DNA of 64,000 nucleotides from the NCBI GenBank assembly GCA_010645155.1, contig CM021323.1, positions 99,224 through 163,223 on the forward strand, given 5' to 3'. Below are positions 27,796 to 38,156 of the stretch, piece by piece. The DNA comes from Tigriopus japonicus (lineage: Eukaryota > Arthropoda > Copepoda > Harpacticoida > Harpacticidae). The position numbers and the translations under genes are program-made. Each line of letters starts with the position of its first letter. Within the stretch, counting starts at the first letter, position 1. Below the pieces are notes generated by a model that did not search any database, was not told the origin of the DNA, and saw nothing but the letters and a program-made list of their open reading frames with translations.

Positions 27796-28825
27796 TGCGA
27801 AAAGACTTTTCTCCGCTCCCAACTGTGGAACTGGTACTCAAAGGCAAAGAGGTGCACCAGTGAGAGCTCAGGCATTCCAAGATTTTGTTCCGTGCCAACG
27901 TTTTCAGTGTTTTTTTCGCATTCTACCATGGAATGCAAAATCCTAGGGTCTTAAACGGATGGTTTGTGACACAACTTCGACATGACATCCATGACAGGGG
28001 CATTGAATTTAGGGCAGTTTCCAAAGTTGCTTCAATTTGGGCGGTAATTTAGTCATTTAGTCATTCCATGTTGCACGAGAATGTAGTGTTGAGAAGCATC
28101 CGTTGTCGTCCTAAAAATGGACAACCATTCAGAAAATGAGCTTTTCTAACTTTTAATTGAGGATTATAATCACATTGACCAAACAGGATATGCTAAAATC
28201 AGACTAGTCATTGGATTATGTGTTGCAAATATTTCTTTATGATGTGATTCTTTGCCTTTTTAATAAGGGTACGATTTGTTCGTAACACGCAAAGATTAAC
28301 ACTTGAAGCGGATTAAGAAGTCAAAATTATCTACTTGAACCAATGACATCCACCTGTTCTTGGGAATTCTCATACAATGAGATTAACTTCGTAACAACAC
28401 TTTTTGCGCATTGTTGAATTGAAAACTTGTGTCGGTTGAAGCTCTCTTTTGAACGTTGTACACGTTGGTTGTTACTGGGGAGAAATTCGCGCCATTATCT
28501 CTCACTTGACCTTTACCCAATTCTCAAGCCCTAAATTTCAATCCGGAGCAAGTGAGTGCCAGTTTGTTCAAAGTACTGAACCCCCTCCCTGTGCTGCCCT
28601 TTTTCTCCTCTTTCTCCGAGTACGTACGTAAAGTGCTTTGGAGTCTTCCCCATCGACGTACGTACAGTACACTACGTAGCTTGTAAAATTGGCCAACAAG
28701 TCAAAGCCCCTTTCCGACCTCACTCAACAACCCTCTTTTTCCACGGAGAGCTCCAAAGTAGGAGGAAGAAACCGACGCTTTCATGACCTACCATGACAAC
28801 TAGTGTATGTACTCTTAGAGCTCCA

Positions 28826-28843
28826 ACCACCACCACCACCACT
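28826..28843 (+). repeat. ACC trinucleotide repeat
   Basis: Short (ACC)n tract. Confidence 0.7.
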
Positions 28844-31800
28844 ATTACTCACACACATGCACAACAATCTAACGCATCACCGACGGACGCGAAGGAAGCA
28901 TCGGACGATCTCCAAGAAGAAGAAGATGAGGTTGGATACCGCCGCGTTCAACATACGGAACTCGTGTGCATGCAATGACTTGACCTAATTCCACACGGCC
29001 GTTGGCGAACTCGCTCATTCACCTCAAGCCCATTAAAGAGTCGGCTTGAATCGTCGTAGTAGTAGGTACAACGTAAGTCTGGTTGAGCAGACGATGATTA
29101 TACGAACGAACCATGCTCCTCGAGTGTGTTGGTCGCTCTCTGTCGCTAAGGGATCAATCCCACGTGGTGGGAGAGTCTGGTTGTGTCCTGGTGGTGATGA
29201 CCTGGATGGAATGAGAACGGCGATTTCAGGCCAAAATATTGCCAAGAGTCTCATGTGTACTTGAACAGTCTCAGACCCAAGATGGGCGGCGAGACTGTCT
29301 GGACTTGAATTTTTGCGTCATCTCTTGCAGCTCACATTGCCGTGGCCACTGAGATCTCCCTACGTGTCTTGTGGAAGCTTGTTATTGTAGGGAGGGAAGA
29401 TGAAGAGGAGTTTCGTTTGGGACGGATATATTGGGACTATTTCGTCACTGTCCACGTCAACGGGGATCGGGGGTCCATGTTTAAACAGCTTGTTTCCGAG
29501 TTCTTATCAGTGAAAAGAACATACGAAGTTGCCCTCCGAAGAGATGATTTTTGAAGCAGAGGTTACCAAAGTCAAAAGGATCGGAAGCTTAACCCTTCGA
29601 CATGTTGGGATTCCGTTCGTCCACGGATGAAAGTTGAGATTCGCTCAAATTTCCGCTACGAGTTTGAAAGAGAATATTGTCAAAAATAAAAAGATGAATA
29701 TTGTGTTTTGTCATCATGAGTGGATTTGAATTAAAATGGGTCAAGTGATACGTTGCGAATACATCTAAGACATTTTATCTAAATACAAAATACTAGTGTC
29801 TGATGATTGCAAGGATAAAAAAGGAAGAACATACTCTCATGTCAACAAAGTATGGGTTTTCAAAGAAGACACCTGGACAAAGAAGATCGCCCTTTGACCT
29901 GGAATCGTGTTTCCAAAGGAAACAAAAAGGAAGACGAAACCCTTCTGAAAGCGCGAGTACCATTAAGTAGGTTGGGTGAGTTGGAGTAAAATATACGCGA
30001 CGGCCTTTTGAAAGATGAGCCAATTTATTACACAAGTTACCAGCTGTATTTTTTTCATTAGCTCTAACAAAAATGCATTTGACTCATACTGTAATCTGAG
30101 AATTTGAAGCCCAAAAAACGATGTCCTTGACAACTAAGGACAAGAAATAATCGCGACTTATTTGGCCTCGGGAAGAATAACCCAAAGAACAAGGTCCCTT
30201 GGGTTCACTCATTTGAAGTTTGTATTCATTAGCTGGTCCTTGGACACATACAAATTGCTCTCAATGTACAAACAAAGCAGTCCGGTACATGTGTACAATA
30301 TCAAGTCAACAAGTTTCAAAACGCATTCATACGAGTGATCTGTAATGAAAGAGTGAACTTATTTTACCAGATGAACAACATTACCCGTCAACGAGTTGGA
30401 CTTCATTCATTATTGTTAAAATGAAACATGCTTTTACAATCGTAAAAAAATAAAGTAATTTGCAAAGCAGGATCTGCTTTTGTATTCTTAATTCTAGAAC
30501 TTGTCTTGAAGGCTGGAAATGAGTGGAACGACAAATCCCACACTTACCCAATCCAACCGACTTAACAACAATTTTGGCGACGATGAACCCCAAGAGAGTT
30601 GTAAGTGCATTTCAAGCGCAATTAGGGCCGAAAACTATCGAATGTTTCCGCACTTTGATCGCCTCAATGGGCACTTGAATATTTGCCAATGAACGCCTCG
30701 CTCAGAGTCCGTTTATTGCAATGCTCTACGTACTTGTACTCGGTGTATTCGACGAATAAAAAGTGGGTACCTTTACAAAAGAGGTTCCCCTCCCGAAAAG
30801 TGAAAAATTTTCACATTGGTGTACTTTGAAAGCAGAAACCTGAACTGACAGATTTACGAGGTGGGTGAAAATCGTTGGGCGAACATCGAGCCCCGATTTT
30901 TTGCCTTCCTTCACCTCCTTCCTTTGGAACCCCCAATTGTACTCTTGGTCTCTACATACGTCGGCTATTTGAATCCTCGTGTTCAAAATTGCACGGCCAA
31001 ACTCGTTGCTAACCGGAAAAACTCCTAAGGAAAACGATTTCATGAACTGTAGAGGCGGCCTATTCACTTTACATTAGAGAACCCCTATATCATAAAAGGA
31101 AGGTAAACGATAACACAGACTTATGATTACTGGTCAATATGAAGTCTAATGAATGATTAAACATGATTATCATGAGTCACAACGAAAAAAAATCGGAATT
31201 TTTTACTTTCCAAATTGAATTAGCAAACCTTCCGTCCCGTTTAAGAAACATTTCCACACAGTTCCTAAAGGCAACATGCTGGACCAGCCTCCACCCCCCT
31301 TTTTTTCACAGCACAAACCAACAAACCAAACCTTGGAAGATCGTGGAACTGTTAGAATGATCATGCGTACTTATGGCCCAGTTTTACGCCTTTTCATAAG
31401 TATGCATTCAATGGATCGCAGAACAAAGTTTTACTGACAAACTAAGAAGATTGTGCAACCTCAAAATGAGCAAGCGTACTTTTGGACCGTCTTTAGACTG
31501 GATCAGTTTCATATGGCAAAACTAGTTTTGAATCAATTCAAGCTTACAAAGCGATTTTGAGACAGGCTGCTGCGCACCAACCATCTTTGAAAGATGCCCC
31601 CTTTTTGCTAATTTTCAACAAAAACTGAGAGCGTCGACGACAAATGACAGATTTATGACTGTCTATGAGATTTGTTATGCAAAGTAAACGGGAAAAATAT
31701 TTTTTGATGTTATAAGTCCATCCTGGTCAATTTCAAGGTATCCAACCTCTTAAGCAAATGCATGCGGCTCTCTTAGTTTGGTCATTCTTCCGGAAATACA

Positions 31801-34018
31801 TTACAGTATTGGCTGTTTCTCATTAAAAGCCTTAAGGGAACTGCAATACACGTTTGAAGACATTTGTTTTCTCTTAAGTCGTTGTCGTTACTCATTACGT
31901 ATTTCAAGTTCAGACGACCTTGATCGATTTTCCCTCTCTCTAACACTCTTTCTCTCGCTCACCCACACACCCACCTCTATGTACGGATATAGCTTGCCAT
32001 GCCCAAGCCTCCACCTTGTTGGTGGTACATCCGGTACATCCCCATGAGCCAACAAGTAGAAGTATTGGAACAAGAAGAGGCACCACCACTACAGTGGTCC
32101 AAAATAACAGGAGGCTGGAAAAGTGAGCGAGAAGAATGTGCCTCTCTCTTTCTGTTCCGTTTCCATTCACACGTACGAGTACGAGTAACCACCGCAAACG
32201 TTGGTGGCATCTCCTGAAGAGGAAAAAGAAAGCTGGGTTACGGACAAAAGATCCCATGGTAACCGGCCATGACCCGACTCGACGAAAGGCCAATAGACTC
32301 GAAATGGGGCCAATGTCGTTCGTTCAAAGATGTGTTATTTGACTGTGGATGGATGAGGGTTTGTTATTTAAGTTGACAATCGAGTTTGATGTTACCTTAT
32401 CAGGTGATTCAATTCAACCAACAATATTATTCTAAACTTGTAGGTACACTGCACGTAACAGTGAACAAGTTTGAACTTGTTTGGCAAAGATTTCAAAAGA
32501 TTTCGACTTTTTATTATTATGATCTTTGCTCTTGGCAAGTTTAACTACTAATATATTGAACCCAACGTTCGTTTGGTCGGTTACAAAAAAAATCTTTGAC
32601 ATAGTAACTCTTTGAGAAAGGCATCAAAATGCCATGTTAAGTTGTCTTAAGTTAAGTGTATTCTGTATCCAGACTTGGGGAGAAATAATTATTGGCCTCG
32701 AATGATGTTGCCTCGTCCAGTATGTATGTCGTCTTAATCGGAAACGAGTTTGGAAAATAAGCGGTAAATGGACGTGTCCCCAACTCAGATCAAAATAAGA
32801 CGAAATACGTGTGACCAGTTCAAAATATCATCATGTTTCTGGTTCGAGTCCAAAAGCTGAAAGGTTCTCGAACGAAAATATTTATTACGCATAGAAAATC
32901 TTGCACGTGGTTTATCTCGCCTCATCTCTACTGTTTTGCTATCGTCCTTCGTCACGCGAAATTACGCAGCAAAAATCCCCCAGAGACTATTGGCCTTGTT
33001 ACCTCCCACTTTACCCTTTACTATCAACACCTGCCTTCAACCCATCCTTGTTTGGGAAGGAAGAGTGATTGCTAGTGTGAAAGTGGGAACATTAGGGAAC
33101 ATGCACGAAAAGGCTCCTCGAAAGCCGGTCGAGCTCTGCCCTGATTAGTGGGTACATTTTAGAGGATACGTTTCTTTACGTCACCATACAAAAGTCCACG
33201 AGGAAAACCAAACTGAACATTGAATAAAATTTGGAACCGAGACTGGAACGTCTAGGAGAAGTTTAAATGTACATCACCGACATCACTGAAGTCAGGGAAT
33301 CGAAGTCCTCGTTGGGAAGTGTATTAAATTGAGGAATGAGGATAGACCAAGTGCACCAGTTTACAGTTCTAGATCAAGAAATGTCATTCAAGTTGATTCG
33401 TTGGAAATAGAGACCTTAACATATAGACTGGCCGACGAAATCTGCAAAAGCCTGACCAACATGGACTTTCTGATGTCTTCCAACATGCTGGAAGCAAAAG
33501 CTCAGGATTAACGGAAAACTTTTCTTATGAGATATACATCTCAACTATTTAGCTCATTTGATAGCAAAGTTTATTTGGTAAAAAATCCTTAAGCCTGCTT
33601 ACTCAACTGAATGTGTTTGAACTCTATATCTGTTACATAAAAGGTGTATTTTAAATAATGTGGAGTTTAAACAAGCACCAATTAATGTCTCATAAACAGT
33701 GACTGACAACTCACTCAACAAAGAAGAAGTACTCTGGTTTTTAATTGAACTTTGGTAAGAATTAGCTGAATATCAATGCCATCTCTACATGAACCATTGG
33801 CACTCTGTGTTGGCCTATAACGGCCAGTCTATATACTAAGGTCCCCAAGTGGCGATTTACTTTGAACACATTTTATCAATATGACAGCAAGGGTGCTAAG
33901 TTCATGCATGGTGTTATTGCTCTTGTTCGAGCAAAATAGTTGAATGAACAATTCCGGCCTGACTTTCTGAAATCGCAAATTCCGGTTTTGAACCACTTTA
34001 CTCATGTTCTCTAGTCAA

Positions 34019-34293
34019 ATATAAGTTCGATTGATGAGGTAGTTTTGAAGCATAGTAGAAGCATATCTAGAAGCATAGAAGAAGCACAAAAGAAGCATAT
34101 GAGATGGAGTAAAAATAGTCATGCCCAATTAAGTTTTACTGCATAAGCTGCATTTTCAATCGTAGCTTATGTAGTGAAACTTAATCGAGCATGGTTTTTT
34201 CTACTTCGCCTCATATGCTTAGTTCATCCTTGTTTTATGCTTCTAAATATGTTTCTACTACACCCCAAACTACCTCAACAACCGACCTATATA
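34019..34293. repeat. Imperfect long hairpin (foldback/MITE-like) with AGAAGCAT repeats
   Basis: The left arm from 34019 (ATATAAGTTCGATTG...) and the right arm ending near 34293 (...CGACCTATAT) are inverted copies of about 130 bp around a short loop near 34152-34160, with scattered mismatches. The left arm carries several AGAAGCA(T) units and the right arm their complements. No clear target duplication was found. It may be an old MITE or a locus giving a long hairpin RNA. Confidence 0.65.
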
Positions 34294-34299
34294 GTTCTA

Positions 34300-34323
34300 C
34301 CATCTCTTGACTCTCTGAGATGG
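34300..34323. repeat. Small perfect stem-loop next to the long hairpin
   Basis: CCATCTC at 34300-34306 pairs with GAGATGG at 34317-34323 around a 10-base loop. Function unknown. Confidence 0.4.
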
Positions 34324-35402
34324 CAGCTTGGCGTCCGCAATAATTTTGATGATCTTTTTGGGCCTACACTTGGTCCGTCGACCATGTAGGTTTGCCGTTA
34401 AAGATGGCAAATAAAGCACACATAATCAAAGTTAGCAAAAAATACTAAAAACCTGCAAATTAGCTCATTTTGTGTTTAGAACCTCATTTGTTAAGAAATG
34501 TCCCATCCCTGGTCATTAGCTGTATGTACAATGCGTTTGTTTTTCAGGATAATGCTGAGCATTCGGGCTTTTATTTTGCGCGGGAATAGAATATTCTCAA
34601 ATTTGCTTATGACAAAGGTGTAAATAATGGGTAAAATCCACAAACACTTTGTCTTTCGTCATCAAATGCACGTTCATAATTCTTGATTTGGTCAATAACT
34701 CACAGAAATATTGTACTAAGGAGGGAATTTGGCTATTCCTTATTTTTTTCGGTTAGAATCGATCTTCTCATAACGAAAGCATTAAAAGGATGTGAGTAAA
34801 AACTTCTAATAAATGATGATTGGTTTCTGTTTTGCTTTTCTGTGTTTGTAAATTACATGGACAAGGAAAAGGGGAAAAATATTTTGTGTTTTAATAAAGC
34901 TACTTACGACGCGATTTCGGCTTTGATTTATTTCTCTCTCTCTCTCTAGACACTTTCTTTCAATAAGAATTATGTTGTGATGAACCTTGCTTATGTTGAA
35001 AACCATTTCAAAACTGTTAACCACTGCTCTATCTATTTCGTTTGTAGAGCTTTCATTATTGCGTTTGCTGAACAAATTCATCCAAAATTAAAAGTCATTG
35101 AAAAAAAGAGGGGTGAAAACAATGAACAATAAGAAAAGGAAACAATTTTGAAACTTGATAATTGCTCTTAGAAATCGTCAAAGCTGATTTGTAACTCCGT
35201 TAAAGTTCAAATCAACGAGATAATGTATTCATTGATATTTGAAGACCTTCAAAAGTACAAACGTTCAAATGTTAAATCATTTAATGCTTGAAAGATTTAA
35301 CTTGAATTACGTAGATGTTGTAAAACTTGGCTCAATTACACAGAAATGAGTATCTTTGAAAGACTTTGGCAAGCTAAAAAGAACTTTTTGATGAAGGCAT
35401 GT
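34324..35402. other. AT-rich spacer between the long hairpin and the hAT-like MITE
   Basis: Apart from a TC repeat at 34933-34947 I see nothing here; no frame looks coding. Confidence 0.6.
34933..34947 (+). repeat. TC dinucleotide repeat
   Basis: About seven CT units in AT-rich DNA. Confidence 0.75.
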
Positions 35403-35410
35403 CTAATTAG

Positions 35411-35896
35411 TAGGGACCGGCAAAAAGTGTTAAAAGATTTTTGGTAACATAAACACATTTATTTGCCTTTTTGCACTTTTCGGCTTTATTTGCACGAATT
35501 TTTTACGAATTCGGCCTAAAATGAACAAATTGTTGAGTTAGCAAGTTTTTATTGAAAATTTTTATATTTGAAACATTTTTTTCAAATTTGAAAACTAAAT
35601 CTGATTTTACGGCTCCCAGCGTAGGCTAACATATTATTTATTACTACTACTTAAATATCCAATTTTGCTCTTCAAGATTGAATAATAACAAGCAAATGAC
35701 AAGAAATTATCTGAAGCTTTTTGTTTTAGAAATTTCAGCTTTTTTGCGATTTGTTTTATATTTTATTTGCAATTTTTTGGTTTTTATTTGCGCTTTTGAC
35801 CTTTTTCTGCATTTCATTTTACGATTTTGGGCTGATTTTTGTGCAACTTTTGGTAATCAAAAACTTGTTTTGGTTTGCACTTTTTGCCCGTCCCTA
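35411..35896. mobile_element. hAT-like MITE (486 bp)
   Basis: Seen: TAGGGACCGGCAAAAAGTG at 35411-35429 is repeated inverted at 35878-35896 with one mismatch. The element is flanked by CTAATTAG (35403-35410) and CTAATAAG (35897-35904), an 8-bp target duplication with one difference. The interior is AT-rich with many GCAAAAA/TTTTTGC words and no coding capacity. Known: hAT transposons have short inverted repeats starting C/TAGGG and make 8-bp duplications. Inference: a non-autonomous hAT copy about 1.9 kb upstream of the kinase start codon. Confidence 0.8.
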
Positions 35897-35904
35897 CTAA
35901 TAAG

Positions 35905-36727
35905 CCTTGGCCAAGACCGACGTTAACCGACGTTAGTTTGTTAGTGATTGAGTGAGTGAGTGATAGGTGGGCCTCTTTCAAAACAAAACTGCATTCCAAG
36001 TCCCTTCTCTGGGTTATTTTTGTTCCAAACTACTGATTAAGAAAGTTTCGGTAATTCTGCATCCACCAAAGGCCCCACGCCCTCTCTCTCTTGCCCACTT
36101 ACTTTCTTCCCTTGCTCACTTAATCCAAGTTAGGGTATCACTTTCTTGGTAGTCAGACCTCAGCTTGGTTGCATGTCTGTCTGCCCAATTTTACGTGGAG
36201 CAGGGACATCACCAAGAAGGAGAGAGCATCTGTGATACTTATGCTACCATTGGACTCAATCGTGTGGCACTTCTACGCACTATAGATCTGAACCTGCTAT
36301 AAGAGTGGAGGAAAGCGTCGAAGTTATTACGTTTGGAACAAGCATCCCACTCGTCAGCTTATCGTGGCAATGCCAAGGACTCTTGGACTCGGCGAGTCTT
36401 TGGCACAATGCTCATAGTGCAAAACGCTCTCTTCTTCGTCTTGCTTTTCGTCTTCTTGTTCGCATTTCTGCAGCCTTCACTCTTGCGAAACTCAGGCAAA
36501 TGAATACAGAAATGAGTGTCAAGAGAGAGAGAGAGAGAGAGAGAGAGCAACGACTGAACACGCCGGTCCGGCGGACCTTAGGCCCCCTTATGCGAACTTA
36601 TGCACAAAATCTCGCAACTGGACCAAATACGGGCAATTTGACGGAGATGCTGCCTTGGCCTCAATTCCTATCCCCATGCATGGATGAAGAAAGGCCGGCC
36701 TTGACTCTCCTCTTTTTATCCTCCCTC
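35905..36727. other. Region upstream of candidate PIM promoter
   Basis: No supported gene. It holds the GA repeat at 36522-36547. A long open frame runs through it to 37009, but it reads through microsatellites and has no recognised domain. Confidence 0.5.
36522..36547 (+). repeat. GA microsatellite upstream of PIM kinase gene
   Basis: Thirteen AG units about 180 bp upstream of the candidate TATA. GA tracts near arthropod promoters can bind GAGA-type factors; whether this one does is unknown. Confidence 0.85.
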
Positions 36728-36776
36728 TATATAGTATACGTATATGTTTCGCGCTCGCCCTCGCTCTTGTTCATTC
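36728..36776 (+). promoter_or_regulatory. Possible TATA box and initiator upstream of PIM kinase gene
   Basis: TATATA at 36728 and TATATG at 36741 precede TCATTC at 36771-36776, which fits the arthropod initiator TCAKTY with +1 at A36773. The spacing from 36741 to +1 is 32 bp, the usual TATA distance. No clear downstream element was seen. Such matches are common by chance, so this is tentative. Confidence 0.22.
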
Positions 36777-36896
36777 CCATGGCCTCCAAATCCGAGAAGT
36801 TCTTGTCTCTAAGTGGAGACTTGCTAGAACTTCAAGTCCTACGAGACGAGGAGTTCCACCACCATCCTGTCCTTTACTCCTTGCGACTGACTTCTT

Positions 36897-36935
36897 CCAT
36901 CTATCTATCCATCCATCCATCCGTTCGTCCATCCA
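36897..36935 (+). repeat. CCAT/CTAT tetranucleotide repeat
   Basis: Tract in the candidate 5' untranslated exon. Confidence 0.75.
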
Positions 36936-37345
36936 GTGAGCCAGTAAGTGAGTCCACGAAAATGGAGAGGACTCGAGAAGTCTCGGACGCAATTGCGCAA
37001 GTACCGTAGTGCTCGAGCCCGCCTCAGATCCTCCTCATCCGACAAAACTTGGAAACAGAGTACTGGGAAACCCGAGTCGAACGAGAAGGACTTGAAGGTG
37101 AGGAACGAAGTCGCTCGCATCGACATCCACGACGACGACAATGACAACGACGAGGAGAACCACCAAGTTGAATGAGAAGAGCAGTGTTTGGTCCTCGGGT
37201 CCTTCGAGTGCGATGGAGGACGGCGAGGACGGACGAGCACGAGTACTTCGAGTACGAGTCCATCTCGATGGAGGAGCTCAGAGTGGGAGGGAGGCGAGTG
37301 CGTAGTGCCACCCGGCAACAAGAGAACAACTCTCAACTCGCCAAA

Positions 37346-37390
37346 GAACGAACGAACGAACGAAAGAAGAAGAAGAAGAAGAACAAGAAC
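37346..37390 (+). repeat. GAAC then GAA repeats
   Basis: (GAAC)n passes into (GAA)n just before the candidate donor at 37427. The purine-rich stretch could act as a splicing enhancer; this is inference. Confidence 0.75.
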
Positions 37391-37813
37391 AACTTGCTTC
37401 TCTGATCAAACACAAATCAGAAGAAGGTTAGTGCACCGAAAAACAAGAGCAGCTGAGACGAACCAACCAACACCTTGTCGGAATCGTTTGGCATCAGTGT
37501 GCATGACTTACTTAGTCCTGCGAATGTTGGCGAGACAATTGATTTGGTCGACTTGATCAGAAAAAGACTTGATCCTATCCACAGTGAGAGAGAAAAAACA
37601 AACTAACAAACCCATTCATTTCAATACAGTTCAGTGATATGACCCTAGAACGGAGAGTTGGTCCAACAACTATTAATGTGTTTTTGCATATAGATGCTAT
37701 GCATAGAAGAATGCTTCTCAAGTGGTTGTGAAAGGTTCTAAATCAGACTACTTGGGTTTTGTTTGACCCTTGACAGGTAATGACAGTTTCTTAACAAAAA
37801 TCGAAGCAGCTCC

Positions 37814-38156
37814 ATGGGTGACGAGGGTCTGCCGCACGGCTGCAACATGTTGCTTCCACGCAATCCCATGTTCGAGTCCTTGATGAACGATAACAGTGTT
37901 GGACCCTCGCATTCCGAGTCACTCGCCATGACTTCGAGTCCGACACACTTTTCCTCTGGAGGCTTCACGGCCAGTTCCCAATACAGCCGAACCAATCACC
38001 CAATTGGAACGCACCTCCATGGGCTCTCGACGACCACCCACGCTCTTTCTCATCATACCCACCTGCAATCATATCTACCAGTACATTCCCAAAGTCAACC
38101 ATTTCTTGAGCCGCATCTGGTCGCTCCCATCAGATATCCACCGGGAACGGAATCAA
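37814..38156 (+). CDS. PIM kinase coding exon 1 (N-terminal extension)
   Basis: Encodes residues 1-114 plus one base. The ATG at 37814 is the first in frame after a TGA at 37781-37783; +4 is G, but -3 is T, so the context is only moderate. The product is rich in Ser, Thr, His and Pro and matches no domain I recognise. It ends in phase 1 before GTAAGT at 38157. Reading on without splicing meets a stop after ten more codons (38186-38188), so splicing is needed to reach the kinase. The start is the least certain part of the model: an AG at 37785-37786 could be an acceptor joining an upstream exon in frame. Confidence 0.7.

Larger units (their letters stand above)
19429..34018. other. Gene-free stretch
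   Basis: No recognisable gene. It contains several trinucleotide and tetranucleotide repeats. AT-rich parts lie around 20.2-21.5 kb, 28.1-28.4 kb and 32.4-33.9 kb. A possible terminal exon at about 33296-33511 is discussed as a finding. Confidence 0.6.
36773..37426 (+). other. Possible 5' untranslated exon of the PIM kinase gene
   Basis: Inference. The segment has many CGA/GAC/GAA runs and several short overlapping open frames but no domain. AAG|GTTAGT at 37427 is a fair donor, and pyrimidine-rich acceptors end at 37776 (CTTGACAG) or 37786 (AATGACAG), 28-38 bp before the kinase ATG. None of the three frames crosses this junction into the kinase frame from an ATG, so if spliced the exon would be untranslated. 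A 15-codon upstream frame starts at ATG 36963. Transcript data would decide. Confidence 0.3.

Noticed and set aside
36305..37009. 234-codon open frame upstream of the kinase
   Set aside because: Longest frame of the region, but it begins with a non-ATG codon, reads through GA and CCAT microsatellites, has no domain and does not join the kinase frame.
37172..37556. Two overlapping Arg/Glu/Lys-rich frames
   Set aside because: Composition driven by CGA/GAAC/GAA repeats; they fit an untranslated exon better than protein.
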